A DNA stretch of 64,000 nucleotides from Paracentrotus lividus (GCA_940671915.1 CALNVZ010003433.1:33681673-33745672), one strand, 5' to 3'; positions 25,768 through 36,346 are shown, counted from the first letter of the stretch. Translations and numbers: made by a program. Notes: generated by a model from the sequence alone, not told the origin.

Positions 25768-25892
25768 ATAGGGGTTCAAATTTTTTATTACATGTTTTGT
25801 CAATTGCTTATTTTTTTTTTGAAAAGGGAACTTCTGACAAAATTGGAACGAGAACTATCTGAAAAATAATTGCCCTATATCAGGCTGTCATT

Positions 25893-25953
25893 ATATATTT
25901 TTGGTTCAGGCTAAATTTCATTATGAAATTTAGCCTGAACCAACAAAATATAT
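25893..25953. repeat. Perfect 39 bp palindrome (hairpin)
   Basis: Arms 25903-25921 (ggttcaggctaaatttcat) and 25923-25941 are exact reverse complements separated by one T. A/T-rich flanks extend the pairing with bulges. A hairpin this perfect is unexpected in unique DNA. It may be the core of a foldback element, a small-RNA hairpin or a terminator-like structure. Confidence 0.9.
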
Positions 25954-25959
25954 CAATAC

Positions 25960-26782
25960 AAATATATTCACTTGTATCCCAGTTCTTATTCTCTATAAGT
26001 TCAGATAATAATAATAAATTATTCTTCTCGTATCCTATTCAAATTCCCTTCAATACAGCCTATGAAAACGTTCTATATGGATGCATTTATAATGCAACCT
26101 AACATCTAGAAACGCAAATACGAACGCATACCAAAACGTGTCTTGAAATTTCAAAAAATATTCGGCAGTGTGAATCATTTGATTTTTCTTTGGTTCTTGC
26201 AAGTCGCAATAATAACAGGTTCTATTTTTGCGGTGGCGGTGAAAATAACACAAAGATCAAAGCAATATTTTCGGGGCTATTATTGTAACTCAAAATGGGT
26301 GCTTAGATTTGTTATCTGGAATTGTAAGTGTTCCCTGCGTGGCTTAGCTTTGGTTCTATTGTTAAACAATATAGGTAGATTATTCAACCGGTCCGAATTA
26401 TATCATAAGTCTAATTTTATAGGTAATCCTTGCCATTTACCTCTGGCTTTCGTATAATCGTATAATTGACTTTAATAATTTGTGTAACCGCCTGGAGTAC
26501 CTTAACGTTTACTTTATTAGGGATTTTTGAGATACAATCTTTGATTTTGAAAATATATATACGTTGTATTTTTTCTATTATAGCTCCCCGGGCTTGATTT
26601 ATCCCACATTTCACCCCATTTATCGTTCTTATATACGCATTTCTCTCTTTTAACCCCATTTTCTTTTCTCACATATCATGTGTATCTGGACAATTATAGG
26701 ACATTGACAACGAGCAATTAAAGTTTATTAAAAAAACTACCCCCGATTGCCAAATCAGATACCTAACCCTACGACATATATC
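25960..26782. other. AT-rich non-coding stretch
   Basis: A 104 aa frame at 26143-26457 (+) has no recognisable motif. I see nothing else. Confidence 0.4.
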
Positions 26783-27236
26783 CCGGTTTATATCCACTTG
26801 ATCTAACAGCATTTGCCCATATTCTCTGATGGTCTAATATCACATGGGCTAAGCCCATTTAGTCTACTAACAATTTTGTCTAATTTCCCTATGGTCTAAT
26901 ACAAAATTGGTCTAAATATCACTTGGTCTAATTACCACTTGGTCTAATCGCCAATTCGTCTCATTGTCAAATTGTCTCATTACACTTTCAAAACGGATCT
27001 TTGGTCTATTACCATGATTACTAGTTTGTTAAAACTAAACAATTCCCAAATGGTGTTCGACCAAGTGGACATTAGACGAAATGGGAAATAGACAAAATGG
27101 TATATAGCCGAAATGACAATTAGACCCAAAGTTAATTAGACGAACTGGTTTTAGACGATATGGAATTAGACCATATGGGATGAGACCAAACGGGCTCAAA
27201 ATGGGTTTAGACAAAGTGCTAGTTGCAATTTACCCC
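26783..27236. mobile_element. Foldback element of GTCTAAT / ATTAGAC words, copy 1
   Basis: The left half is a series of 'ggtctaat' words separated by 10-20 bp. The right half carries the complement ('attagac', 'tagacgaaatgg', 'agaccaaacggg'), so the whole folds on itself around about 27000-27050. It starts near 'ggtttatatccactt' and ends near 'caatttacccc'. Non-coding. Copy 2 is at 33787-34212 and a partial copy is at 1-60. Confidence 0.78.
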
Positions 27237-28078
27237 AAAATCTAGCCCTAGGACAATATTCTCACACAACTAGACCTACCGTATACTACCAGCGCGGACA
27301 TCTAGCCCTACGCCAATCAGCTACAGAAAATTTATTTTTATTGAAAATCATATAGCGGACTACCTGGGTTTACCACCAGGACAATTTTCATAATTACTCT
27401 GGGAACCTAGCTTGAAGAAAAATTTATATCTGACTTCACACAGCCTAGCTTTGATTTGATTTGATTTGATTTGATTCACACTGGACACCCAACCTCAAGA
27501 CAACTTATCCAAGACAACTGCACAGAATAACTAGTCTCGATAGATTTATCTTGGACCATCCACATACTATACTGAAAGGCCAAATTGACCTCATTCCGGG
27601 TCAATTAGGAACATATGGTGATAGTTGACACGGAATGGTGAATGCCTACAATAGCCTCGGAATGGGGTCGATTTGGCATTTCATTTCTTATAGCCTACCA
27701 CCCCGGACACCTAGACCCAGAGAAACTGTTCCAAGACAACTACACCACAGGATACCAATCGCATCGGAGACACGACATTTGCTCGTGCGGCAATTCCTCC
27801 GGGCTCTATTTCGTCTAAGATTTAGGGTTAGGGTTAGGATTCCAATAGGGTTTTATGTTAGGTTTTGTGCCAGGTTTAGGGTAGGGTATAGCGTTTAGTC
27901 TAGGGTTGTAGTTGGTCATTCGAATAGCGTACGGGATTTGCAGCTTAGCATGTTGTCGCCGGAGCAATTGTCTTGGAATCCTGAAGAAGGTATTTTTGGA
28001 CGTCGAGGACTGCTACCAGATTACCGCCCGGGAACATTAATTTGCCCGAGTGCAACTATCCCCAATAACCATACTAAT
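27237..28078. other. Non-coding stretch with short telomere-like and TTTGA repeats
   Basis: Contains (TTTGA)n at about 27451-27475 and a TTAGGG run (27822-27838) followed by degenerate 'agggttag' words to about 27910. Repeated words 'ccaagacaact' occur at about 27510 and 27731. The 87 aa frame across the TTAGGG run is low-complexity. Confidence 0.6.
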
Positions 28079-28315
28079 GGTAGTATCTCACTTCACGGAG
28101 ACGGGTTTGAGACGGATTTGGGACTACTTTGAGACGGTTTTGAGACGGTTTTGAGATCCCCGAGACTCATGAAACGTCGCGGCGACTCAGGAAACGTCTA
28201 AGAGACGGAGTCCGCGACAAGTTTCAAAATTGTCTCAAAAACGTCTCAAAACCGTCTCAAAAGTAGTCCCAAATCCATCTCAAACCCGTCTCCGCGAAGT
28301 GAGATACCTCCGTAA
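28079..28315. mobile_element. GAGACG-family foldback element, full copy
   Basis: The left arm runs from 'ggtagtatctcacttcacgg' through 'gacgggtttgagacgg' and 'tttgggactact'. The right arm is its reverse complement, ending 'cgcgaagtgagatacctcc'. The arms are about 95 bp, and the centre contains 'gaaacgtcgcggcgactc'. The element is a near-continuous hairpin of GAGACGG units with no coding capacity. Confidence 0.88.
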
Positions 28316-29017
28316 GACAACCCCATCAAATTTCTGGATCATTATTTCATGCATGGTGGAATTACTTAGAAACTGTTGAATTGATAACATTGTTCAGAAT
28401 GTGAACATGGTCATGAGATCTTGAGATACCTATCAAACGTAGATCCTGAAATGGAAATATGAGAGCATGTCGTCATTACCGTTTTCCTTTTGTCATCATT
28501 TTGACATTTTTATTTATCGGGTGCAGAGGGTAAATTATACGTCACGGTATTGTAGGTAATGAAACATTAAAAGCCCGAAAATTCCGTAATATTTTCTGAC
28601 CTCTCTTTATGCCCCATGTCAAGGGGGATCGTCTTGTTATTGACAACACGCGCTAAGCCCCCCCCCCGCCCACGCGAGCCTGCACACCAAACGTACACCA
28701 ATATTCTAGCGAATTGCGAACCGCACGACCTCTACATCTGGCAGTCAATGTAATTAGCTACCACTATACTTACAACATCTCTAAAATATCAGATAGTTTG
28801 TGGGCTGTGCCTGTAATTCAGCTTAAAAGAAATGAACGTACTTGAGCTGATACAACGGACCTGTAGTCCTGAGTAGAGGTTGGACGATTGATTTATTCCT
28901 GAGGTACTTACTCTTTTTTTTTACTCAAAATTCTCCTCATTTAAAAAAACAATAGTTACATGATAAACATGGATTTCACTCATTTAGGGAAACTTTTAAA
29001 CCCCGGTTACAGTATTC
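28316..29017. other. Non-coding stretch, no gene recognised
   Basis: C homopolymer near 28660. No gene seen. Confidence 0.4.
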
Positions 29018-29280
29018 TGCGGCGGTCACAACTCGCGTGTACCTTCGAGTTGCAATTGCCTACGATAGATTTCGTCTAGAAAATTCTTGCAGCCGGAGAC
29101 CTTGCCAGGATGCAATGCATGATACACGTGCAGAAGTTTTTACAATAACCCTTACTATAGAAACGCAGGAATCGCAACTAAGTTGACCAGGACCTGATAG
29201 CGTGGCCATTTGTCACATGCAACGCCAGGCTACGTCGATGGCACGGCCCCGTAGGCCTACGCGGAGTGTGACCCGCCGCA
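29018..29280. mobile_element. TIR unit 1 of 3, TGCGGCGG...CCGCCGCA
   Basis: Starts tgcggcggtcacaactcgcg and ends gtgtgacccgccgca, which are inverted. The interior words 'gtaccttcga', 'acgtgcag', 'aacgcaggaatcgca' and 'tgatggcacg' recur in order in the next two units. The 117 aa and 65 aa frames over 29202-29555 are incidental. Confidence 0.75.
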
Positions 29281-29285
29281 TTTTA

Positions 29286-29550
29286 TGCGGCGTTCAGCAA
29301 CTCGCACGTACCTTCGACGTGCAACTCCCTACGATGGATTTCGTAGAAAAATCGTGCAAGCGCAGACCTCGGAGGCACGTTGCTAGTGTACGACGTGCAG
29401 GAAGTTTTCCAATACCTTACTACAAAACGCTGTTTGCTAATAGGGATTCGCAGAAATTGACCAGACGACCTGGCATGCATTGCAATACAACCAGGCGACG
29501 TGATGGCACGTGCCCCGTAGCAATACGACGAGTGTGTGACCGTCCGCTAT
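29286..29550. mobile_element. TIR unit 2 of 3
   Basis: Begins tgcggcgttcagcaactcgc, 5 bp after unit 1, and ends gtgtgtgaccgtccgc. It has the same internal order as unit 1. Differences from unit 1 are mostly 1-3 bp insertions and deletions rather than substitutions. Confidence 0.75.
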
Positions 29551-29644
29551 TATAGTAGCTTATTCTGATAACCTCAAAACATATGGGAAACACACGTGAA
29601 ATTATATTTTAGTTAAGAATCTGTCTTCGACGAATCGGCTTTTC

Positions 29645-29878
29645 CTACGTACCTTCGCGTGCGATCCCTACGATGGATTTCGAGAAAAATACGTGCAGCG
29701 CAGGTACCTCGGAGGCACGTTGCATGTACGACGTGCAGGAAGTTTTTCCAATACCCTTACTACAGAAAAGCAGGAATCGCAGGAATTGACCAACGACCTG
29801 TGCATGCATTGCACATGCAACGCAGGCTACGTTGATGGCACGTGACCCGTAGCCTACGACGAGTTGTGACCACCGCAT
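29645..29878. mobile_element. TIR unit 3 of 3 (left end missing)
   Basis: Starts at 'cctacgtaccttcgcgtg' and ends 'gagttgtgaccaccgca'. It lacks the 20-30 bp left terminus of the other two. About 95 bp of unrelated sequence separates it from unit 2. Confidence 0.7.
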
Positions 29879-29995
29879 AATATTGTACTACTAAACACAG
29901 TTGTTAATGAATGTTACTGAAGGTTATATTTATCATGTTATGATCACGATGATGTTAAATGCAATTAAGAAATGAGGAACCATTGCATTTCTTAT

Positions 29996-30402
29996 GATGG
30001 TGTCTCACTTCGAGGAGACGGGTTTGAGACGGATTTGGGACTACCTTGAGACGGTTTTGAGACAGTTTTGAGACGATATTGAAAATTGTCGAGGAGACGT
30101 CTCCGAGACGTCTCCTCGGTCCCCGCAACGTTTCATGAGTGTCGGGAATCTCAAAACAATCTCAAATTAGTCCCAAATCCGTTTCCGCGACTGGAAAAAA
30201 AAAAGTATTCGAGACGTCTCCGATACTGTTTTTTCCGTCGCGGAGACGGATTTGGGACTACTTTGAGACGGTTTGGAGACGGTTTTGTGATTCCCGAGTC
30301 TCATTAAACGTCGCGGGGACTCAGGAGACGTCTCGGAGACGTATCCGCGACAAGTTTCAAAACCGTCTAAAAACCGTCTCCGCGAAGTGAGATACCACCA
30401 TT
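29996..30402. mobile_element. GAGACG-family foldback element, compound copy
   Basis: Left end 'gatggtgtctcacttcg', right end 'cgaagtgagataccacca'. The centre (about 30184-30250) holds a second inverted pair, 'ccgcgactggaaaaaa' against 'ttttttccgtcgcgg', flanked by GAGACGTCTCC palindromes. It looks like two foldbacks joined or one expanded by internal duplication. At about 406 bp it is 1.7 times the copy at 28079-28315. Confidence 0.85.
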
Positions 30403-31984
30403 ACTTACTGAAAAGTTCATCGGGTTCAATCTAAAGTGAAAAATTTAGATTTACTGATGGACCTATATATGACAAAATGTCCCCTCTTTTGTAAAAAAAT
30501 AAATCTAGGCTAATTGACCCACAATAACAATTGGTGAAAGCATTGTCCGCAGAAGTAACTAGTTCATCACTGGTTCTCATTTGACTTATTATCGAGACCA
30601 GATATCTTAGAAATAAAAATTCCACCTCTTTGGTATCCATAAAAAGTGCTTTTATCGCCTGGAAGATACACGGTATTAGTTACTCATTCATTCATCAATA
30701 ACTCCGAATGCCTTCAACAAAAACATCTAGGCTACGAAAGAATGAAACCGTTTCTTCAAAATCATGTTCCTTTGACCAATCTTGAATAGCTTTTGCATAG
30801 GCAGTCTGCAACCCCATTGTGCGGCCAATAAGATAATGATGATAAATATATTCTTCTTTGATTCGTCAAACGCGAGGTAGACACTCTTTAATCTTACGGG
30901 GTCATCGTAAACATTGACAAAAGCATACAAATTCCTTACAAAGGAAGAATAAATTGTATTCTTTCGGCAGGTACATATTTATTTTGGTTTTTCTAAAGCA
31001 AATGCGTTCAAAATCCGAACCGTGACAAGAATAAACGATCGCCGCGTTTTGACTTGGTTTCACTCCAAGCTTGTTCACCGTGTATCTTTTTATAAGCTCA
31101 GGTTGACTTGTTGAATTGTTAACCGAGACACAATTGTGATACTATTGTGACGGATCTCAATAAATGTGGGTCAAGAATATTTCTTCACAGTTCGAGGCGT
31201 TATGCCAAGAAGGCAACTGAACTCATTATTATTCAATTCTTTAACTTGTCATGGTCCAGTTCAATCATTTGGCAACCTTCGTTCAACTCTGTTTGAAAAA
31301 TCGAGTATGGTAATTGTTAGGGTCTTACTGGAATGATATGTAATCTATCCTGTGATAACATCACTAGATCTGTATCGAAATTTGTGTAAATTACCCCCCT
31401 GGTTTTTAAAATTTGCATTGAGCTTTCATTATGATTATATCCAATATCATATGCAATGAATACAATATATCACGTAATAATAAATCACAATTAATCACGT
31501 AATCATGGTAATGCCTTGACGAAGATATATTAATAAAATAAGTCATTGGGTGCTTCATACGATACTACTATCATTATTAAAAGTTTAAGCCCATCTGAAG
31601 ATTCGTCGTTATGGTGCATATATTTGGCATATTTTCATTGTATATTTTTGTTTTGTTTTGTTTATTTGACTGTGAGTTATTTAGTTAAACTTGACATACA
31701 GCTGCAGGGGTCATTAACTTACACGAGCTTATGCCATACAGGGTATTATGCTCATGCCATATTCAAATCCCCAAACTTTCTTTTTATTTCGATAATTTTC
31801 TTATAATCTTGTGCTCTTTTAAGGATGAGACATCGGGAATTTTGTTAAAATAAAATCATACATAATCCACAAGAAGGATTGTGATATTGAATATTAGCTA
31901 GTTGTTAAGGAAACTAGTATAAATAAATATGTACACATATACGCATACATTTTCAGATGGTCTTAAACTTATAATAATGACGGT
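30403..31984. other. AT-rich non-coding stretch
   Basis: No gene recognised. Frames up to 86 aa lack motifs. Confidence 0.45.
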
Positions 31985-32210
31985 ATGGTCATCACAACTT
32001 TCCGTGCGTTGGTCGTGCACCTCTTTGCGTCTAGTCTGCGGCGGATTTTGCTCGAGTTCATTGCGTTGGACGCAGATTGGTGCATTTTTTCATACATGCA
32101 TGAGCAAAATGTCCGTATTCTTTCCACAGACATGTCGCAACGCAAGGAAACTAGTGAGTTGTTAGCCGCCTGATGAAGGCTACTGGACACGCACTTGCAA
32201 AAGAAAACCC
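31985..32210. repeat. Possible diverged TIR repeat related to 15900-16330
   Basis: Shares 'ctttgcgtctagtctgcgg' (32025-32043) and 'cacttgcaaaag' (about 32191) with the 16 kb copy, in the same order. Open frames run in three directions over this GC-richer piece, which is expected of a repeat rather than an exon. Confidence 0.4.
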
Positions 32211-32296
32211 CACAAAACACACAAAATAATCACACAAGTCTTGTTGTGACCATGATCTTAGTTAAGTGCTTCCTTAGAAGAAATGGTGCCTATATA

Positions 32297-33738
32297 CAGT
32301 GGTGGCCAAAATTAATAGAACACCAAGCATATTTAAATGATTTCAGTAATTTTCACTCAGTTGACCATTTAAATACCTTTAAAATGGTTGCCTGTCTCCG
32401 AATATCATCACTATGCTTTAAAAACTAAATAACAAAGCCATGCGTTGGGAACTCGCCCCCAAGTCGCCCTTTTTTTATGTTACACCACCAATTGAAAAAT
32501 CTAAAAATCTTGCCCCTTTCAGGATCAAAGTGTCATAACGTAAAACATTTCAAGCCTCTCCCTACAAAAGTATATATATTCTGAAAGGAAATTTCCTGAA
32601 GATGTCAAAAATGGCATTCATAACAACACATGTTGTTGTATGCACAATTCAGCACCCTCATATCTAATGAGTTTGATTCCTCGCTATGAGTCCGGGAGAC
32701 TTGGCCTTCGTTCTGGCAAGGATGTCACCCTGCTAGCGACACCACGAAATACATCACGTGCAGGTGATAAGTCTTTTGCAGCGGCAGCACCTGGAACTGT
32801 GGAATGTGGAACAAGCTTCCCCGACGTATCCGAGAATCTCCTTCTCTAGCTGTCTGTCAGCAAACCCTGAAGACATTCCTTTTTGATAGTTAATTATTGA
32901 TTACGTATTTATATTATGTTAATTTGTAATTTTCCTGTATTATTGATTGTTTGTATATTATTTCATTTTCTGTGTTAATTGTTATATCTGATTTTAAAGC
33001 GCTGTGATACATGTTTACCCATAGTAAGAGCGCTATATACATATAAATATTAATATTGTATTGTATGGTGAAATAGTTACATCTTATGTGGGGATTTTTG
33101 AATTATTTTTGAAGGGCACCAAACTTTTAATTCAGTGCCCCTATTTAAGTCCCCCGTTCCAATGACCCTTAATATATATTTCAGCATATTTGAATTGCTC
33201 TTGAAATGTCCTTTTAAAAAACATACATTTACAAGGAGTGTCTTCATTAAATGAAAAAATAGTCTCAACTTTCAATGGGCATGGTTATTTTGGTCATCTC
33301 ACCACCAAGGGTGGGGGCGGAACCACCCTCTCAGTCGACCAAATTTTCTGAAACTTAGCATGTATTTGAGGTATATTAAAATGAATAAGCCTGCTAAGTT
33401 TCATACTTTTACCTCAAATACTTTTTGAGCAAACGGCATATGTAATTAGCATTTTACTTTTTTTTTTGCATTTGGACTACATGTTTAACACACAAGTCTA
33501 TGGGGAAACCAAAAACGCATAGCGCAACTATTTTTAATGCTGCTCATTACCAGATGGTCGAAACTATATAAATTTGGTATCAACATATACGTAAGACCTT
33601 ATGCTAAAAAGTCATGAAAGCTCATGGCACACAAAAATATATCTCTAATTTGATTTCGGCAAATGAACTAGGGCATTGATAATCCCATAGACTTTGTGTA
33701 GGTTCAAGTGTTCTTATAATTAATTTTGACCACCACTG
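32297..33738. mobile_element. Tc1/mariner-type non-autonomous element (1.44 kb) with nested LINE tail
   Basis: The left end CAGTGGTGGCCAAAATTAAT (32297-32316) is preceded by TA. The right end 'attaattttgaccaccactg' (33719-33738) is its reverse complement with one mismatch. CAGTG-GGCCAAAA-type ends next to TA are typical of Tc1-like transposons. No transposase-like reading frame is present. The LINE 3' fragment at 32638-33065 sits inside, leaving about 1.0 kb of element proper. Confidence 0.78.
32638..33065 (+). pseudogene. 5'-truncated LINE (CR1/L2-like) reverse-transcriptase C-terminus and 3' end
   Basis: From 32640 the translation begins NSAPSYLMSLIPRYES and continues to FAAAAP at about residue 52. 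That is the conserved C-terminal 'APSYL..LI..Y......LRS' and 'FS.AAP' region of CR1/L2-type LINE ORF2. A frameshift follows near 32790-32805. The next frame gives WNKLPRRIRESPSLA and then LKTFLF before a stop at 32891-32893, the usual LINE terminus. The 3' UTR ends 'aagagcgctatatacat' followed by an AT-rich short repeat (to about 33065), as in L2/CR1 families. The fragment is 5' truncated and frameshifted, hence dead. Confidence 0.88.
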
Positions 33739-33740
33739 CA

Positions 33741-34289
33741 TATGAGCCCCAAAACGGTGTCAAGTTTAAAAGATATCCATTTCGGGGGGTTTATATCCAC
33801 TAAGTCAAACAGCAGTTGGTCCAAATATCTGATTGTCTAATATTGGCTAAACCCATCTGGTCTACTTACAATTTGGTCTAATTTCCGCTTGGTCTAATAC
33901 ATTCTTGGTCTAATTCCCACTTGAACGAATGGCCACTTGATAATTGCAAATTCGTGTAATAGCCAAATAGTCTAATCCCAAAATAAATTTCGACCTATGA
34001 CCTGTTTGTTGATGGAATTGACCAAGTGGTGTTAGACCAAGTGGACATTAGACGAAATGGAGATTTGACGAAATTGTAAATAGGCGAAGTGGCAATTAGA
34101 CCAAAAGTTTATTAGACAAACTGGTTGTAGATGAAATTGAATCAGACCCTGTGGGATGAGACCAAACGGGCATTCATTGGTCATTATGAGCTTAGACCAA
34201 ATAGCAATTTACGTCGGTTGAGTGAAGCCTTAGAAGAAATTGTGATTATGAGCACCAAAATTGTGTCAAGTTTTAATGATATCCATTAT
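33741..34289. repeat. 44 bp direct repeats bracketing the second GTCTAAT foldback
   Basis: 'tatgagccccaaaacggtgt' followed by 'caagtttaaaagatatccatt' (33741-33785) recurs as 'tatgagcaccaaaattgtgt' and 'caagttttaatgatatccatt' at 34247-34289. The foldback 33787-34212 lies between the two. The repeats are too long for a normal transposition footprint. Confidence 0.75.
33787..34212. mobile_element. Foldback element of GTCTAAT / ATTAGAC words, copy 2
   Basis: Starts 'gtttatatccactaag', carries 'ggtctaat' words on the left and 'attagac' or 'gaccaagtgg' words on the right, and ends 'gaccaaatagcaatttac'. It has the same layout and length class as copy 1 at 26783-27236. Confidence 0.78.
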
Positions 34290-34736
34290 TATTGATCTTA
34301 CACGAATTCGTCACCCTATCATAAACGCATTTGTCAATCTTATCTATCATAATAATGTGCATTTATGGTACGATTTAACACAGTGTGGCCAATTTGTATG
34401 TCTAATTTAAACACGCCTCCATGTGAAACAAAAGTGTCTTTTGTAATGTGTTATCATAGTTATGGTCCCAACTAAATAAATATAGTGAGAGTGCAATGTA
34501 CCCATTATAGTGCACTTTAAATATGAACACAGTATGGTAATTGTGTGTTTATTTTTAACATTAATGGTTGTTCGTTGGATGAAAGTGATTGAATGATGGA
34601 ATATTTAATGATTGGTAAATTGAATATTTTGTCGATTGAATTTTGGATTGATTGATTCGTTGGTTGTTTGGTTCAGATGATTGGTTGAATTAAAAGATTA
34701 AGTTATTGATTGGTTTGTTAGATAGTCGATAGATAT
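34290..34736. other. AT-rich non-coding stretch grading into TTGA/TTGG words
   Basis: No gene seen. From about 34565 'ttggttgattg' words become common. Confidence 0.45.
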
Positions 34737-34962
34737 CCTGCCGGAAAACACAGTTTCCCATAAAGTGAACACAATGTGCTGTACTGTTTTCAGTATCAAC
34801 ACTGTAATGGGCCAAACCCACACAGTTGACTCTGCGAACACAGTCCGTCATACTGTATTCGTAGTGCGACGAATGTCTCGATTTAGTGTCGATGCATTTG
34901 AAGTAATATTTTCACAGTGTGGATACACTGTGATTGACTCTGTGTCTTTTTTTCCGGTAGAG
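34737..34962. mobile_element. CCTGCCGG-ended MITE, second copy
   Basis: Left end cctgccggaaaacacag, right end gactctgtgtctttttttccgg. The interior ('acacaatgtgctgtactg', 'aatgggccaaacccacacag', 'gattgactctgtg') aligns with the copy at 17074-17278. The 66 aa frame over it is incidental. It is inserted into the TTGA-rich tract. Confidence 0.82.
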
Positions 34963-34964
34963 TA

Positions 34965-35560
34965 GATAGATTCATGGATATATTTATTTATTGATTGATT
35001 GATTGACCGATTACTTCTTTCATGAACTGACTGATCGACCCTTTGGTTATTGATTGACTGATTGAATAAATGTCTGATTGATTGGTTTCCGATTGATCGA
35101 TCGGTAAGTTGACTGATTGATCAATTCGTCTATTAATTTTTGATTGGTTGGCTTGATTGATTGGCTGGTTTGGTTGATGTTCAGTTGATTGTTTCTCATT
35201 TATTAAAACGATCGATTGGTCCGTTAGTCAGCTAGTTTGTTGAGTAGTTGACCGATTGAATGAATGATTAATTGATTTGTTACGGTTTACTGGTTGGTTA
35301 ATTGATTGATTTGTTTTGTTTATTAATATTATTGACTGGTTGGTTGATATATTTTTGCGTTTGTTGGGTGTTAAGTTCATTGATTTTCATTTATCCATTG
35401 GTTGGCTGGTTGGTTATCTAGTTAAATGAGAGATAAAAGCCAATTGCTTGTTTATTGATTGGTTGATTAATTGATTGATTGATCTGTTTGTAGTTATTTT
35501 GGTTTGTTTGATTGATTTATTAGTTAATTGGATGTTGAGATGATGGATTAATTGATCAAT
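34965..35560. repeat. Degenerate TTGATTGG tetranucleotide tract
   Basis: About 600 bp dominated by 'ttgattga', 'ttggttga' and 'gattgattg' words on the plus strand. Confidence 0.8.
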
Positions 35561-35879
35561 ATTGTTCTAATAGTTGTCTTTATGTATCATACGATGCAAA
35601 CTATATGTTTAAATCAGCCATTTAAATAAAAATGAATGAATGAATGACTCAATCATTTATTGGAATAGTCCGAAGGTACTAGGTTCCATTCTCAAAAAAT
35701 GATATCGGTTTGTTATCCCCAAAGTAAAATAAATTTCATTAGTCCGAAATGGCAAGGTTTTTTTTTTTCATTTAAGGAGTTACGTACCAAATATAATACC
35801 GATTTCATTTTCGAACAATCGAACCTTCCTAATAAAGAACCTCGGGATATCAAGCAGCTCCCGTATTCATCTATCTTTC

Positions 35880-36336
35880 ACCCATCCCTCCATCAATCAC
35901 TCAATCTACATTTCATTTAATTTGCTGGCTCTTCTATCTATCATCTATCTATCCACCAATCACTCAATCAATCTTTCATTCAATTCTTCGGTTCATCTAT
36001 CTATCAATCTATCTATCCACCAGTCACTCAATCAATCTTTCATTTAATTCACCGATTCATTTATCTATCAATCTATCTATCCACCAGTCACTCAATCAAT
36101 CTTTCATTTAATTCACCGATTCATCTATCTATCTATTTATCTATCCACCAGTCACTCAATCAATCTTTCATTCAATTCTTAGGTTCATCTATCTATCTAT
36201 CTATCAATCCACCAGTCATCCAATCAATCTTTCATTCAATTCACCGATTCATCTATCTATTCATCTATCTATCCACCAATCATTCAATAAATCTTTCATT
36301 CAATTCACCGGTTCATCCATCTATCCACCAATCAAT
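35880..36336. repeat. 64 bp minisatellite, ~7 copies at exact 64 bp spacing
   Basis: The landmark 'ccacca(g/a)tcactcaatc' starts at 35953, 36017, 36081, 36145, 36209 and 36273, exactly 64 bp apart. An earlier diverged copy is at about 35889 and a shortened one at 36325. Each unit also carries 'tctttcatt(c/t)aattc' and 'ctatctatc'. The unit is a multiple of the 4 bp word length from which it is built. Confidence 0.93.
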
Positions 36337-36346
36337 CGATCGATCG

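Noticed and set aside
29202-29555. 117-codon Arg-rich ORF
   Set aside because: Lies across two TIR units; the frame is not preserved in the third copy.
35880-36336. CRISPR-like regular spacing of repeats
   Set aside because: Exact 64 bp period, but the 'spacers' are themselves repeated tetranucleotides, and the setting is an animal genome; it is a minisatellite.
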